Assembly: GCF_050874005.1 (NCBI RefSeq)
Contig: NZ_JBNMJV010000006.1
Coordinates: 1-64,000, forward strand
Source: Huintestinicola sp050874005
Lineage (GTDB): Bacteria > Bacillota > Clostridia > Oscillospirales > Ruminococcaceae
DNA: 64,000 nt
Direction: 5' to 3'
The first letter of the stretch is position 1. Each line of letters opens with the position of its first letter. The position numbers were made by a program, and so were the translations under genes. Under the pieces are notes generated by a model. The model was not told the origin of the DNA. It saw nothing but the letters and a program-made list of their open reading frames with translations, and searched no databases. Below, in pieces: positions 48,257 to 57,639 of this stretch.

Positions 48257-49972
48257 TTGAAAAAGCTTCTTGTTTATATGAAGGCGTACATCAAGGAGAG
48301 CATTCTCGGACCGCTTTTCAAGCTGCTTGAGGCGCTTCTTGAGCTGTTTGTGCCGCTGGTGGTGGCGGCGGTCATCGACAAGGGTATCGCAATGGGCGAC
48401 AGGGCGTACATTGTGAAAATGTGCCTTGTGCTGGTGCTTCTCGGCTTTGTGGGGCTGGCGTTTTCCATTACGGCTCAGTATTTTGCCGCAAAGGCTTCGG
48501 TGGGCTTTACCGCAAAGCTTCGCCACGTGCTTTTTGAGCATATCCAGAGCCTGTCCTATTCCGAGCTGGACGAGCTTGGCACTTCCACGATGGTGACCCG
48601 TATGACCAGCGATATGAATCAGGTGCAGAACGGCGTAAATCTTACCCTGAGACTGCTTCTGCGTTCGCCCTTCGTGGTTTTCGGCGCAATGATAATGGCA
48701 TTCACCATTAACGCCCGTGCGGCGATGATATTCGTTTATGTGACCGTTCTGCTGCTCATTGTGGTATTTGCCATAATGCTCTGCTCCATCCCCCTTTACA
48801 AAAAGGTGCAGCAGAAGCTTGACGGCGTTACAAGCGTTACAAGAGAAAATCTGACGGGTGTACGTGTTATACGTGCGTTCTGCAAGGAGGACGAGGAGAC
48901 CGAGCGCTTTGTTTCCAAAAACGCCGAGCTTACTCGTTCACAGGAATTTGTGGGACGAATTTCCGCTCTGATGAACCCTGTGACCTACATCATCATAAAT
49001 CTGGGCATAATCTTCCTCATAAACAGGGGAGCTGTCAGCGTAAGTCAGGGCATTATCACTCAGGGTGCGGTGGTCGCTCTTTACAATTATATGTCTCAGA
49101 TACTTGTTGAACTTATCAAGCTTGCAAATCTAATCATAAACATCACCAAGAGCATTGCCTGCGGAAACCGTATCCAGGCGGCTCTTGAGATGAAGCCCTC
49201 AATCTCCGACGGGGAAAAGGATGCTTCTCAGAGCGATAATGCGGCAGAGTTCCGTCACGTTTATCTGCGGTACAAAAATGCAGGTGACGACTCCCTTTCG
49301 GACATTGATTTTACGGTGAAAAAGGGGGAGACGGTTGGAATTATCGGCGGCACAGGCTCGGGAAAATCCTCCCTTGTAAATCTTATTCCCAGATTTTACG
49401 ATGCGAGCGGCGGCGAGGTTCTGGTTGACGGCGTTAATGTGAAGGATATGCCTGTTTCGGAGCTTAGGAGCAAGATCGGCGTTGTTCCGCAGAAGGCGGT
49501 GCTTTTTAAGGGAAGTATCCGTGAAAATATGCTCTGGGGCAATGAAAATGCTTCGGACGATGATATTATGGAGGCTGTTACGGCGGCTCAGGCGCTTGAT
49601 GTTATCAAGGCAAAGGGCGGGCTTGACTGCGAGATCGAGCAGGGCGGAAAGAACCTTTCGGGCGGTCAGCGGCAGAGGCTCACCATTGCAAGAGCGCTTG
49701 TGAGAAAGCCCGAGATACTCATTCTTGACGACAGCGCTTCGGCTCTTGATTTTGCCACCGACGCTGCTCTCAGAAGATCTCTCAGGGAGCTTGATTATTC
49801 GCCTGCGGTGTTTATCGTTTCACAGCGAACCTCCTCCATTCAGCATGCCGACAAGATCATCGTTCTTGACGACGGCAATGCGGTGGGAATAGGCACTCAC
49901 GCTGAACTTCTTGAAAACTGTGAGGTCTACAGAGAAATTTACAATTCCCAGTTCAAAAAGGAGGCGGTCTGA
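48257..49972 (+). CDS. ABC exporter half-transporter A (degenerate ATPase site)
   Basis: The protein has 571 residues. TTG 48257 is chosen because AAGGAGAG is seven bases away; ATG 48251 is too close. Six membrane helices (1-310) precede the ATPase domain: Walker A GGTGSGKSS, signature LSGGQRQRL, and Walker B ILILDDSASALD, where Asp replaces the catalytic Glu. Such a change marks the inactive-site partner of heterodimeric exporters of the BmrCD/TM287-288 type. It probably pumps drugs, lipids or peptides outward. Confidence 0.9.
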   Translation: MKKLLVYMKAYIKESILGPLFKLLEALLELFVPLVVAAVIDKGIAMGDRAYIVKMCLVLVLLGFVGLAFSITAQYFAAKASVGFTAKLRHVLFEHIQSLSYSELDELGTSTMVTRMTSDMNQVQNGVNLTLRLLLRSPFVVFGAMIMAFTINARAAMIFVYVTVLLLIVVFAIMLCSIPLYKKVQQKLDGVTSVTRENLTGVRVIRAFCKEDEETERFVSKNAELTRSQEFVGRISALMNPVTYIIINLGIIFLINRGAVSVSQGIITQGAVVALYNYMSQILVELIKLANLIINITKSIACGNRIQAALEMKPSISDGEKDASQSDNAAEFRHVYLRYKNAGDDSLSDIDFTVKKGETVGIIGGTGSGKSSLVNLIPRFYDASGGEVLVDGVNVKDMPVSELRSKIGVVPQKAVLFKGSIRENMLWGNENASDDDIMEAVTAAQALDVIKAKGGLDCEIEQGGKNLSGGQRQRLTIARALVRKPEILILDDSASALDFATDAALRRSLRELDYSPAVFIVSQRTSSIQHADKIIVLDDGNAVGIGTHAELLENCEVYREIYNSQFKKEAV

Positions 49973-51742
49973 GTGGCGGCTAAGAAAGAAAAAGCCCCTA
50001 AGGGCGCTCTGAAAAAGGTTTTTGTTTATGTAAAGCGTTACATTCCTCTTATCGTTATTTCGGTCATTACGGCGGCGGCTTCCGTGGGGCTTACGCTTTA
50101 CGTTCCCATACTTGCGGGCAATGCCATTGACCTGATCGTTGGCGAGGGAAATGTTGACCTTGCGGGAATTGGTGATATACTGCTGAAAATTGCTGTTGTG
50201 GTTGGAATTACCGCTGTTGTTCAATGGATAATGAACACGGTGAACAACAGGATAACCTATCACGTTGTACGTGATGTGAGAAACGAGGCTTTCAGAAAGC
50301 TTGAAAAGCTTCCGTTAAGTTACCTTGATGTTCACCCTGTGGGCGAGACGGTGAACCGCATTATCGCAGATGCAGACCAGTTTGCGGACGGTCTGCTTAT
50401 GGGCTTTACTCAGCTTTTCACGGGCGTTGTGACTATCCTCGCCACACTCATTTTTATGCTGCTTATCAGCTGGAAGATAACCCTTGCGGTGGTGGTGCTG
50501 ACGCCCCTTTCTCTGTTTATCGCACGATTTATCGCTAAGAAGACCTATGATATGTTCCGCCTGCAGTCGGAGACGAGAGGGGAGCAGACCGCTTTTATCG
50601 ACGAGATGATAGGCGGTCAGAAGATCGTTCAGGCGTTCGGCAGGGAAGAGGAAACGCTGAAAAAATTTGACGAGATAAACGACAGGCTTTTCAAATGCTC
50701 TTTGAGAGCAACTTTCTTTTCGTCTATCACAAATCCCTCCACAAGATTTGTGAACAATGTGGTATATGCGGCGGTGGCTCTGACGGGTGCGCTTACCTGT
50801 GTGGCTACGGTGGGTGCGGCGGTGCCATTTACGGTGGGTCAGCTGTCGGTTTTTCTGTCCTATGCAAATCAGTACACCAAGCCGTTTAACGAGATCTCGG
50901 GGGTTATCACAGAGCTGCAGAACGCTCTTGCCTGTGCTGCGAGACTTTTTCAGCTTATTGAGGAAGAACCTCAGACTCCCGAAAATGAAAATGCTGTGGT
51001 GCTCACAGACCCCAAGGGCAGCGTTTCCCTTGAGAATGTGTATTTCTCATATATTCCCGAAAAGAAGCTTATCGAGGACTTGAATTTGAGCGTCAAGCCC
51101 GGTCAGAGGGTGGCGATCGTGGGTCCTACGGGCTGCGGAAAGACTACGGTCATAAATCTGCTTATGAGATTTTATGATGTAAACAGCGGCGCTGTTAAGG
51201 TGGAGGACATTGACATCAGGGATATGACACGAAGCAGTCTCAGGAAAAATTACGGAATGGTACTGCAAGAGACCTGGCTCAGAGCGGGAACTGTAAAGGA
51301 AAATATCGCTATGGGTAAGCCTGACGCTACAGATGAGGAGATTATTGCTGCGGCAAAGGCTTCCCACGCTCACGGATTTATCAAACGTCTCCCTAAGGGC
51401 TATGACACGGTGATAGGGGAGGACGGGGGAAGCCTTTCTCAGGGTCAGAAGCAGCTTTTGTGCATTGCCCGTGTTATGCTCTGCCTGCCCCCTATGCTCA
51501 TTCTGGACGAGGCTACATCTTCTATCGACACCCGAACCGAGATAAAAATTCAGCAGGCGTTTGCCCGTCTTATGGAGGGGCGCACAAGCTTTATCGTGGC
51601 TCACCGCCTTTCTACCATAAGAGAGGCGGACGTGATACTTGTAATGAAAGATGGTCATATCATTGAGCAGGGTAACCACGAGTCATTGCTTTCAAAGGGC
51701 GGCTTCTATGCGAAGCTTTACAACAGTCAGTTTGCGGATTAA
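49973..51742 (+). CDS. ABC exporter half-transporter B
   Basis: The protein has 589 residues from GTG 49973, placed directly after the stop of half A with GGAGG upstream. The ATPase domain has GPTGCGKTT, Walker B MLILDEATSSID with intact catalytic Glu, and a signature LSQGQKQLL that differs from LSGGQ, as expected in an asymmetric pair. The N-terminus has a Lys-rich extension (AAKKEKAPKGALKK). It pairs with half A in the membrane. Confidence 0.92.
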   Translation: MAAKKEKAPKGALKKVFVYVKRYIPLIVISVITAAASVGLTLYVPILAGNAIDLIVGEGNVDLAGIGDILLKIAVVVGITAVVQWIMNTVNNRITYHVVRDVRNEAFRKLEKLPLSYLDVHPVGETVNRIIADADQFADGLLMGFTQLFTGVVTILATLIFMLLISWKITLAVVVLTPLSLFIARFIAKKTYDMFRLQSETRGEQTAFIDEMIGGQKIVQAFGREEETLKKFDEINDRLFKCSLRATFFSSITNPSTRFVNNVVYAAVALTGALTCVATVGAAVPFTVGQLSVFLSYANQYTKPFNEISGVITELQNALACAARLFQLIEEEPQTPENENAVVLTDPKGSVSLENVYFSYIPEKKLIEDLNLSVKPGQRVAIVGPTGCGKTTVINLLMRFYDVNSGAVKVEDIDIRDMTRSSLRKNYGMVLQETWLRAGTVKENIAMGKPDATDEEIIAAAKASHAHGFIKRLPKGYDTVIGEDGGSLSQGQKQLLCIARVMLCLPPMLILDEATSSIDTRTEIKIQQAFARLMEGRTSFIVAHRLSTIREADVILVMKDGHIIEQGNHESLLSKGGFYAKLYNSQFAD

Positions 51743-51759
51743 AAATAATATTTTTTTCG

Positions 51760-51788
51760 TTGACATATTTTGTATTTTATGATATAAT
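51760..51788 (+). promoter_or_regulatory. Promoter of the polysaccharide deacetylase gene
   Basis: TTGACA (51760-51765), 17 bases and TATAAT (51783-51788), 27 bases before ATG 51816. Confidence 0.85.
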
Positions 51789-51815
51789 TTGTAAAAGCCG
51801 TAAAGGAGAGACGTT

Positions 51816-52604
51816 ATGAAAAAGGCTGTTGCTGTTTTTATGGCGCTGGTTTCCTCTCTTATCTGTGCCTGCACAAGTGCGCCCGAGGAGGAAAATAACG
51901 CCGACAGTATTTCCGAAACTGTCAGTTCGGAGGCTGAAACTACCGAAAGCGAGGTCACAAAAGTGGATTACAAGGCTCTGGGAAAGCCCTTGGTGGCTCT
52001 TACATTTGACGACGGTCCCAACATCACCACCACCGTTCAGGTGCTGGATGTTCTGGAGGAATACGGGGTAAGAGGCTCCTTTTTCCTTGTGGGCAACAAC
52101 ATTACCGAAAGCACCGAGAAGGTGGTAAAGCGTGCCTATGATATGGGCTGCGAGTTAGACAACCACTCCAAAACTCACTCGGATATGACGAAAATGTCCG
52201 CCGAGGATATTACTGCGGAGATAGATTATGTCCGTGAAAAGGTAAAAGCGATCACAGGTGAGGATACCAAGTTTTTCCGCCCGCCCTACATTGCGGTAAA
52301 TCCCACGATGTATGAGGCTATTGATATGCCCTTTATCTGCGGCGCAGGCTGCAATGACTGGGAGGACAGCGTTTCCGCCGAGGAAAGAGCCGAGCGCACT
52401 CTAAATCAGGTCAAGGACGGCACCATTGTCCTTCTCCACGATATGCAGGGCAACACAAAAACGGTGGAGGCTCTGAAAACTATTATCCCTGCGCTTCAGG
52501 AACAGGGTTACGAATTTGTTACCGTTTCCGAGCTTTTCGAGGCTAAGGGCATTGAGATAAGCGGCGATGATACGGGGCTTTACACGGTCGTGGAAGAAAA
52601 ATAA
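51816..52604 (+). CDS. Polysaccharide deacetylase lipoprotein (CE4/NodB)
   Basis: The protein has 262 residues, with AAGGAGAGACGTT before ATG 51816. The signal peptide ends in LICACT (lipobox Cys near 20) and a Ser/Glu linker follows. NodB motifs are ALTFDDGPN (catalytic base and metal Asp), HSKTHSD (metal His pair), FRPPY and LLHDM (catalytic His). It should remove acetyl groups from peptidoglycan GlcNAc or another wall glycan, which protects against lysozyme in related species. Confidence 0.9.
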   Translation: MKKAVAVFMALVSSLICACTSAPEEENNADSISETVSSEAETTESEVTKVDYKALGKPLVALTFDDGPNITTTVQVLDVLEEYGVRGSFFLVGNNITESTEKVVKRAYDMGCELDNHSKTHSDMTKMSAEDITAEIDYVREKVKAITGEDTKFFRPPYIAVNPTMYEAIDMPFICGAGCNDWEDSVSAEERAERTLNQVKDGTIVLLHDMQGNTKTVEALKTIIPALQEQGYEFVTVSELFEAKGIEISGDDTGLYTVVEEK

Positions 52605-52615
52605 GGTATAATAAT

Positions 52616-52656
52616 AACAGCATTGACGGGTTTGCCGCTCGTCAATGCTGTTTTTT
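52616..52656. terminator. Bidirectional terminator
   Basis: AACAGCATTGACG pairs perfectly with CGTCAATGCTGTT, followed by TTTTATTT on the plus strand. It separates the convergent deacetylase and endonuclease IV genes. Confidence 0.88.
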
Positions 52657-53515
52657 ATTTCTTTACGCTGTTGTAATAGTCCATCATTTCCTTTGCGTCC
52701 TCGGTCTGTGTGCCTGCGCTTTCACAGATAAAGGTGGGTGACCAGTCACGCTCTGCGATAAGCTCCATAAGCGGCTCGTAATCGGGTCCGAAGCCTTGGT
52801 TATCCCCGAAGGTAAGGTGCATTTTCTCGCCGCCCTTTTCGGTGTACATTATTTTGGAAAAATGACTGTGGAAAATTTTTGCTCTGTCTATGCCGAGACC
52901 GTTTTCAAGCTTGTCAAGCATTTCGGCATAATCCTGCTTGGTTTTTATGCCGCCGAAGGTTCGGGCGTTCAGGTGTCCGAAATCAACGGTGGGAATGAAG
53001 CTGTCATCAACCTTGCAGATCTCGATGACCTCCTCGAGAGTGCCAAGCTGGTTTACTTTGCCCATTGTTTCGGGGCAGCAGATTATGTCCTCAAGTCCCT
53101 CAGAGATAAGCGCCTGTCTCGCCCTTTTCATTGTGTCCTTTGCAAGCTCAAGAGCCTCCTCACGGGATATTTTGGCACAGGAGCCGCTGTGGATTACTAT
53201 CCTTTTCGCTCCCATTGCCTTTGCTGCCTTTGCGGAGGCGAGTATGTAGTTTATGGAGTTAAGGCGCTTTTCCTCCTCTGTTCCCGAGAGGGAGATGAAG
53301 TAGGGAGCGTGGAGAGACAGAGTCATTCCTGCATTTTTGAAGGCTTCGCCTATTTCTCTTGCGGAGTCCTCGGATACTCTTACGCCCTGTCCGCACTGGT
53401 ATTCAAAATGGGTAAGTCCGAATTTTTTTAAGTATTCGGGGAGCTGGGTGGATTTTTTGTAGCCCATTGCTTTGAAGCTTTCTGCGCTTCCTGCGGGGCC
53501 GAATGTTGCGCTCAT
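52655..53515 (-). CDS. nfo: Endonuclease IV-type AP endonuclease
   Basis: The protein has 286 residues, ATG 53515 after AAAGGATAG. It is a TIM-barrel AP endonuclease of family 2 with the metal-binding set of Nfo: LHAPYF, VIHSGS, CPETMG, VDFGHLNA, HSHFSK, and Glu in FICESAG. It cleaves DNA 5' of abasic sites in base excision repair. The N-terminus (SATFGPAGSAESFKAMGYKK) is slightly unusual but conserved in clostridial relatives as far as I recall. Confidence 0.85.
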   Translation of the reverse strand: MSATFGPAGSAESFKAMGYKKSTQLPEYLKKFGLTHFEYQCGQGVRVSEDSAREIGEAFKNAGMTLSLHAPYFISLSGTEEEKRLNSINYILASAKAAKAMGAKRIVIHSGSCAKISREEALELAKDTMKRARQALISEGLEDIICCPETMGKVNQLGTLEEVIEICKVDDSFIPTVDFGHLNARTFGGIKTKQDYAEMLDKLENGLGIDRAKIFHSHFSKIMYTEKGGEKMHLTFGDNQGFGPDYEPLMELIAERDWSPTFICESAGTQTEDAKEMMDYYNSVKK

Positions 53516-53540
53516 ATTTTATCTATCCTTTCTTTGATTT

Positions 53541-54233
53541 TTACTGCCTGTCAAAATAATCCTTGCCGTCGTTCGGTTTAAAGTAGGTTCTTATATATCC
53601 GTCTGTTGAAACTATGACAAATTCATTGGTGCTTTCAAGATAATACACATCGTCGTTGTCCTCCTTTTCAAGCTTGTGGAGGGCGTCGGGGGAGCTTACA
53701 ACGGCTGCGGCGGCACGTTCATATTCCTGCGGGGAGGAAAATCCCATTTCTATGCCGTGCTTTTCGTAGTGATCCTCAAGAAGATCGGCATTTCGGAAAC
53801 AAAGCCCTTGTTTTTCGGGTCCTGTAACTATGGCTTCTGACGATGTGGATATATGTGAGGTTTCCGAGGTTATTGTATCTGATGTAATGGCAGAAGAAGT
53901 TATGGCAGGCGGAGTTTGCTCTGTGATATAAGCGGAAGTTTCCGTTATTTCGGACGGCGATGCCTGCTCGGGGATTAAGATATCCGAAAGCTTGAAAAAT
54001 AAGGCTGCCAGAAATATTGCTGCGAGAATTACGGCAAATATGGGTAAGCGTGAGCGGCTGCTTTTATTGCTGTTATGGTTTTGCGGTGAAGAAGATGGTT
54101 TCCTGCCTTTGCGTTTGTCACGGCAGCTTTTGCAGCGTGTCGGAAGTTCAAAGCCTTTTGAACGGTAAAATTCTATTTCTCCGTCTGTAAGGGTAAATTC
54201 TTTTCCGCAGTCTCTGCATTTTTTTGTTATCAT
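53541..54233 (-). CDS. Zinc-ribbon, membrane-anchored protein with a possible nuclease-like tail domain
   Basis: The protein has 230 residues. A zinc ribbon at 1-42 (CRDCGKEFTL..CKSCRDKRKG) is followed by a Ser/Asn/Lys linker, one membrane helix (about 63-84), a Thr/Ser-rich linker and a C-terminal domain (about 145-230). That domain (EDHYEKHGIEMGFSSPQEYE, then STNEFVIVSTDGYIRTYFKP) resembles toxin-type folds with a His near the start and a TNEF..DG.IRTYF core, as in BECR nuclease-like tails. Catalysis is unproven. The tail would be outside the cell. Confidence 0.65.
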   Translation of the reverse strand: MITKKCRDCGKEFTLTDGEIEFYRSKGFELPTRCKSCRDKRKGRKPSSSPQNHNSNKSSRSRLPIFAVILAAIFLAALFFKLSDILIPEQASPSEITETSAYITEQTPPAITSSAITSDTITSETSHISTSSEAIVTGPEKQGLCFRNADLLEDHYEKHGIEMGFSSPQEYERAAAAVVSSPDALHKLEKEDNDDVYYLESTNEFVIVSTDGYIRTYFKPNDGKDYFDRQ

Positions 54234-54248
54234 AAAAATGCACCTCGA

Positions 54249-54734
54249 TTATAAATATTTTTTCGGCAGAAATGGTTTTTCTGCCGTTCTTTTTATTTTG
54301 AAAAAAACGTTTTTTTCCGGTTCGATAGGGGGGACGAGAATGGATTTTATGCCGAAAAGCTTTGCTCCAAGGATATCCGTGAAAAGCTGGTCGCCGATGG
54401 TGCATATTTCGCTTTTGGGCACGCCAAGCTTCTCAGCGGCTTTTTTATATCCTATGGGCAGGGGCTTTGCGCCCTCGGGTATGAAGTCAAGTCCCAGAAG
54501 CTGTGCAAAGGGTGTGACCCTGGGGACGTGATTGTTTGAGACTATCATCATTTTTATATTGTTTTTACGCATATTGTCAAGCCACTCAAACAGTCCCTCA
54601 AGGGGAGTGGGATTGTCGTGGGTGGTCATTGTGTTGTCGATGTCAAGGATAAGAGCGGTGACTCCCATTTCACGCAGTATTTCGGGAGTCACGCTCAGTA
54701 TGCTTTTGTAGGCTCTTGTGGGTGTGAACAGCAT
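54249..54734 (-). CDS. yqeG: YqeG-family HAD phosphatase
   Basis: The protein has 161 residues from ATG 54734 after AAGGAGCG. HAD motifs are ALILDIDNTMT (Asp nucleophile and DxD), MIVSNN (motif II), a Lys in GAKPLP and TIGDQLFTD (motif IV). YqeG is widespread in Firmicutes and plant chloroplasts; a phosphatidylglycerophosphate phosphatase role is known for some members. It follows the rpsU terminator. Confidence 0.9.
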   Translation of the reverse strand: MLFTPTRAYKSILSVTPEILREMGVTALILDIDNTMTTHDNPTPLEGLFEWLDNMRKNNIKMMIVSNNHVPRVTPFAQLLGLDFIPEGAKPLPIGYKKAAEKLGVPKSEICTIGDQLFTDILGAKLFGIKSILVPPIEPEKNVFFKIKRTAEKPFLPKKYL

Positions 54735-54754
54735 AAACACGCTCCTTCTTGATA

Positions 54755-54790
54755 GAAAAAAGCGGCGGCAGTTATATGGCTGCCGCCGCT
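54755..54790 (-). terminator. Terminator of rpsU
   Basis: On the minus strand AGCGGCGGCAG pairs with CTGCCGCCGCT around CCATATAA and is followed by TTTTTT. Confidence 0.9.
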
Positions 54791-54823
54791 CTGTACAAAG
54801 CGATACTATTAACATATTAACGA

Positions 54824-54997
54824 TTAATACTTACGCTTACGAGCAGCCTCAGACTTCTTCTTGCGCTTTACGGAAGGCTTCTCGTAGTGTTCTCTTTTAC
54901 GAACCTCAGCGATAACGCCGTCCTTAGCGCAGCTTCTCTTAAAACGCTTAAGAGCAGTCTCTAAGGTCTCGTTCTTTCCAACGTGAATTTCAGCCAA
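54824..54997 (-). CDS. rpsU: Ribosomal protein S21
   Basis: A 57-residue frame from TTG 54997 (GGAGGG nine bases before) to TAA 54824. It begins (M)AEIHVGKNETLETALKRFK, then RSCAKDGVIAEVRKREHYEK, and ends in a Lys/Arg tail, a full match to S21. S21 helps 16S rRNA pair with the mRNA ribosome site during initiation. It has its own promoter and terminator. Confidence 0.97.
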   Translation of the reverse strand: MAEIHVGKNETLETALKRFKRSCAKDGVIAEVRKREHYEKPSVKRKKKSEAARKRKY

Positions 54998-55052
54998 TTT
55001 TGTTCCCTCCCTTTGCCCTTTGGCAGAGGATTATATACGATATAACTATAAC

Positions 55053-55082
55053 ATTATACTATATATCACACGCATTTGTCAA
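55053..55082 (-). promoter_or_regulatory. Promoter of rpsU
   Basis: On the minus strand TTGACA (55077-55082), 18 bases and TATAAT (55053-55058). An AT-rich inverted repeat TGCACAAAAA/TTTTTTGTGCA (55088-55130) lies behind it and may end leuS transcripts. Confidence 0.8.
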
Positions 55083-55143
55083 GTGTCTGCACAAAAAACC
55101 AAGACGAAATTTTGTAAACTTTTTTGTGCATATTTACAAGATG

Positions 55144-57582
55144 TTACTTTGCAACGATATTTACTATCCTGCCCTTGACATAAATTTCCTTGACGATGTT
55201 TTTGCCCTCGATGAATGACTTTACATCGGGGTGAGCCTTTGCCTTGGCAAGTGCGGACTCCTGCTCTTCGTCAACGCCTACGGATATCTTTCCTCTGAGC
55301 TTTCCGTTTACCTGAACGGCTATCTCGATGGTGTCCACCTGAAGCTCCTTTTCGTCATATACGGGCCAGGACTCGTATGCGATGGTATGGTCGTGACCCA
55401 GTATGCTCCACATTTCTTCGCACACGTGAGGTGTGACGGGGGAAAGCAGCTTGATAATTCCCTCGGCGTACTCCTTGGGGCATTTTCCTGCCTTATATGC
55501 GGCATTCATAAATATCATAAGCTGGCTTATGGCGGTGTTGAATGCAAGTGCCTCGAAATCGTCGGTGACCTTCTTTACGGTCTGATGGTATACTCTTGTG
55601 AGTGTGCCGTCATTTTCTTCGGTGAGGTTTGAATGTTCGGTGAAGAAATTCCATACTCTTGTGATGAACTTCCTTGCGCCCTCAACTCCCGAGCTGCTCC
55701 AGGGCTTTGAGACCTCAAGGGGACCCATAAACATCTCGTAAAGTCTCAGGGTATCTGCGCCGTAATCTCTTACGATGTCGCTGGGATTTACCACATATTC
55801 GGGATATCTCTTGCCCATTTTGATGCCGTTCTCGCCAAGTATCATTCCCTGGTGAACAAGCTTCTTGAATGGCTCCTTTGTGGGTGCAAGACCCTTGTCG
55901 TAGAGGTATCTGTTCCAGATACGGGAGTACATAAGGTGACCTACTGCGTGCTCGGGGCCGCCGATGTAAAGGTCAACGGGCATCCAATGCTTCAGAAGCT
56001 CGGGGTCTGCAAATTCCTTATCGTTATCGGGGTCGATATATCTGAAATAGTACCAGCTTGAACCTGCGGAGCCGGGCATTGTGGAGGTCTCTCTTGTACC
56101 CTTTATGCCGTTTTTGTCATACTTTTTCCATTCCTCCGCATTTTCAAGAGGAGCTTTGCCGTTCTTGCCCTTGTAGTCCTCAAGCTCGGGAAGAATGAGA
56201 GGAAGCTCGTCATCATCAAGAACGTGTATCTCGCCGTTTTCGGTGTGTACAACGGGAACAGGCTCGCCCCAGTAACGCTGGCGGGCAAATATCCATTCTC
56301 TGAAATGGTAGTTTGTGGTGCGCTTTGCAACGCCCATTTTTTCAAGCTTGCAGGTGATGGCTTCCTTTGCTTCTTCAACGGTAAGACCTGTAAATTCCTC
56401 GGAATTGATGAGCTTGTAGCCTTTGCCCAGATATTCGCCCTTTTCAAAGGCTTTCTCGGACACGTCAACGTGGCCCAGCTTTTCATCGCCGTCGATTACC
56501 TGTATCATATCAATGTTATGAGCAACAGCATACTCAAAGTCTCTCTGGTCGTGAGCGGGAACAGCCATTACTGCGCCTGTGCCGTAGCTTGCAAGAACAA
56601 AGTCGCCGATGAACATTCTGACTTCCTTGCCGTTTACGGGATTTATGCAGGTAACGCCTTTAAGCTCGCAGCCGGATTTGGTCTTGTTGAGCTCGGTGCG
56701 GTCCATATCGTTTTTCTTGAGTGTCTCGTCAATGTACGCCTGTACCTCTTCCTTGTTGGTTATGCGGGGCATAAGTGTTTTTACAATTTCACCGTCGGGA
56801 GCAAGAACCATAAATGTGATACCATAAATTGTCTCGATACAAGTGGTGTAGATGCTGAATTCGCCGCCGCCCACAATGTCAAACTTGACCTCAACGCCTG
56901 TAGATTTGCCTATCCAGTTGCGCTGCATAGCCTTTGTTGACTCGGGCCAGTCTATCTCGTCAAGTCCTTCGAGAAGCTTTTCTGCAAAGGCGGGCTGGTC
57001 TATTACCCATTGTTTCATATTCTTTCTTACAACGGGGTAGCCGCCACGTTCGGATTTTCCGTCAATTACCTCATCATTGGAAAGAACGGTTCCCAGCTCC
57101 TCGCACCAGTTAACGGGCATATCCACATATTTTGCATAGCCGTCAAGATAAAGCTGCTTGAATATCCATTGTGTCCACTTATAGAACTTGGGGTCGGAGG
57201 TAGCCACCATTTTTGACCAGTCGTAGTCAAAGCCAAGCTCCTTGAGCTGTTTTGAGAAGGTCTTGATGTTTTCCTGGGTAAAGCCGTTGGGGTGGTTTCC
57301 CGTTGTTACCGCATACTGCTCTGCGGGAAGACCGAAGGAGTCATAGCCCATTGGGTGAAGCACATTGTAGCCCTGCATTCTTTTCATTCGGGAAACAATG
57401 TCGGTAGCTGTGTAGCCCTCGGGGTGTCCTGCGTGAAGTCCCACGCCCGAAGGGTATGGAAACATATCAAGAACGTAGTATTTGGGCTTTGAGAAATCCC
57501 ATACATCGGTCTTGAAGGTCTCGTTCTCCTCCCAGTATTTCTGCCATTTTTTCTCAATGGCGGAATGATCGTATCTTTCCAA
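55144..57582 (-). CDS. leuS: Leucyl-tRNA synthetase
   Basis: The protein has 812 residues, close to the bacterial norm, starting at TTG 57582 after AAAGGAC. The HIGH motif is HAGH (FPYPSGVGLHAGHPEGYTAT), the editing domain spans about 225-410 with an intact threonine-rich region (DQRDFEYAVAHN), and the class I KMSKS loop appears as KMGKR (ENGIKMGKRYPEYVVNPSDI). The anticodon-binding and C-terminal domains are present (ELQVDTIEIAVQVNGKLRGK). No T-box leader is seen; the gene is close to its upstream neighbour. Confidence 0.97.
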   Translation of the reverse strand: MERYDHSAIEKKWQKYWEENETFKTDVWDFSKPKYYVLDMFPYPSGVGLHAGHPEGYTATDIVSRMKRMQGYNVLHPMGYDSFGLPAEQYAVTTGNHPNGFTQENIKTFSKQLKELGFDYDWSKMVATSDPKFYKWTQWIFKQLYLDGYAKYVDMPVNWCEELGTVLSNDEVIDGKSERGGYPVVRKNMKQWVIDQPAFAEKLLEGLDEIDWPESTKAMQRNWIGKSTGVEVKFDIVGGGEFSIYTTCIETIYGITFMVLAPDGEIVKTLMPRITNKEEVQAYIDETLKKNDMDRTELNKTKSGCELKGVTCINPVNGKEVRMFIGDFVLASYGTGAVMAVPAHDQRDFEYAVAHNIDMIQVIDGDEKLGHVDVSEKAFEKGEYLGKGYKLINSEEFTGLTVEEAKEAITCKLEKMGVAKRTTNYHFREWIFARQRYWGEPVPVVHTENGEIHVLDDDELPLILPELEDYKGKNGKAPLENAEEWKKYDKNGIKGTRETSTMPGSAGSSWYYFRYIDPDNDKEFADPELLKHWMPVDLYIGGPEHAVGHLMYSRIWNRYLYDKGLAPTKEPFKKLVHQGMILGENGIKMGKRYPEYVVNPSDIVRDYGADTLRLYEMFMGPLEVSKPWSSSGVEGARKFITRVWNFFTEHSNLTEENDGTLTRVYHQTVKKVTDDFEALAFNTAISQLMIFMNAAYKAGKCPKEYAEGIIKLLSPVTPHVCEEMWSILGHDHTIAYESWPVYDEKELQVDTIEIAVQVNGKLRGKISVGVDEEQESALAKAKAHPDVKSFIEGKNIVKEIYVKGRIVNIVAK

Positions 57583-57639
57583 AATTATCAGTCCTTTGCA
57601 AAATAAAGAAATTTATATCATATAAATTTGATATCTGAG

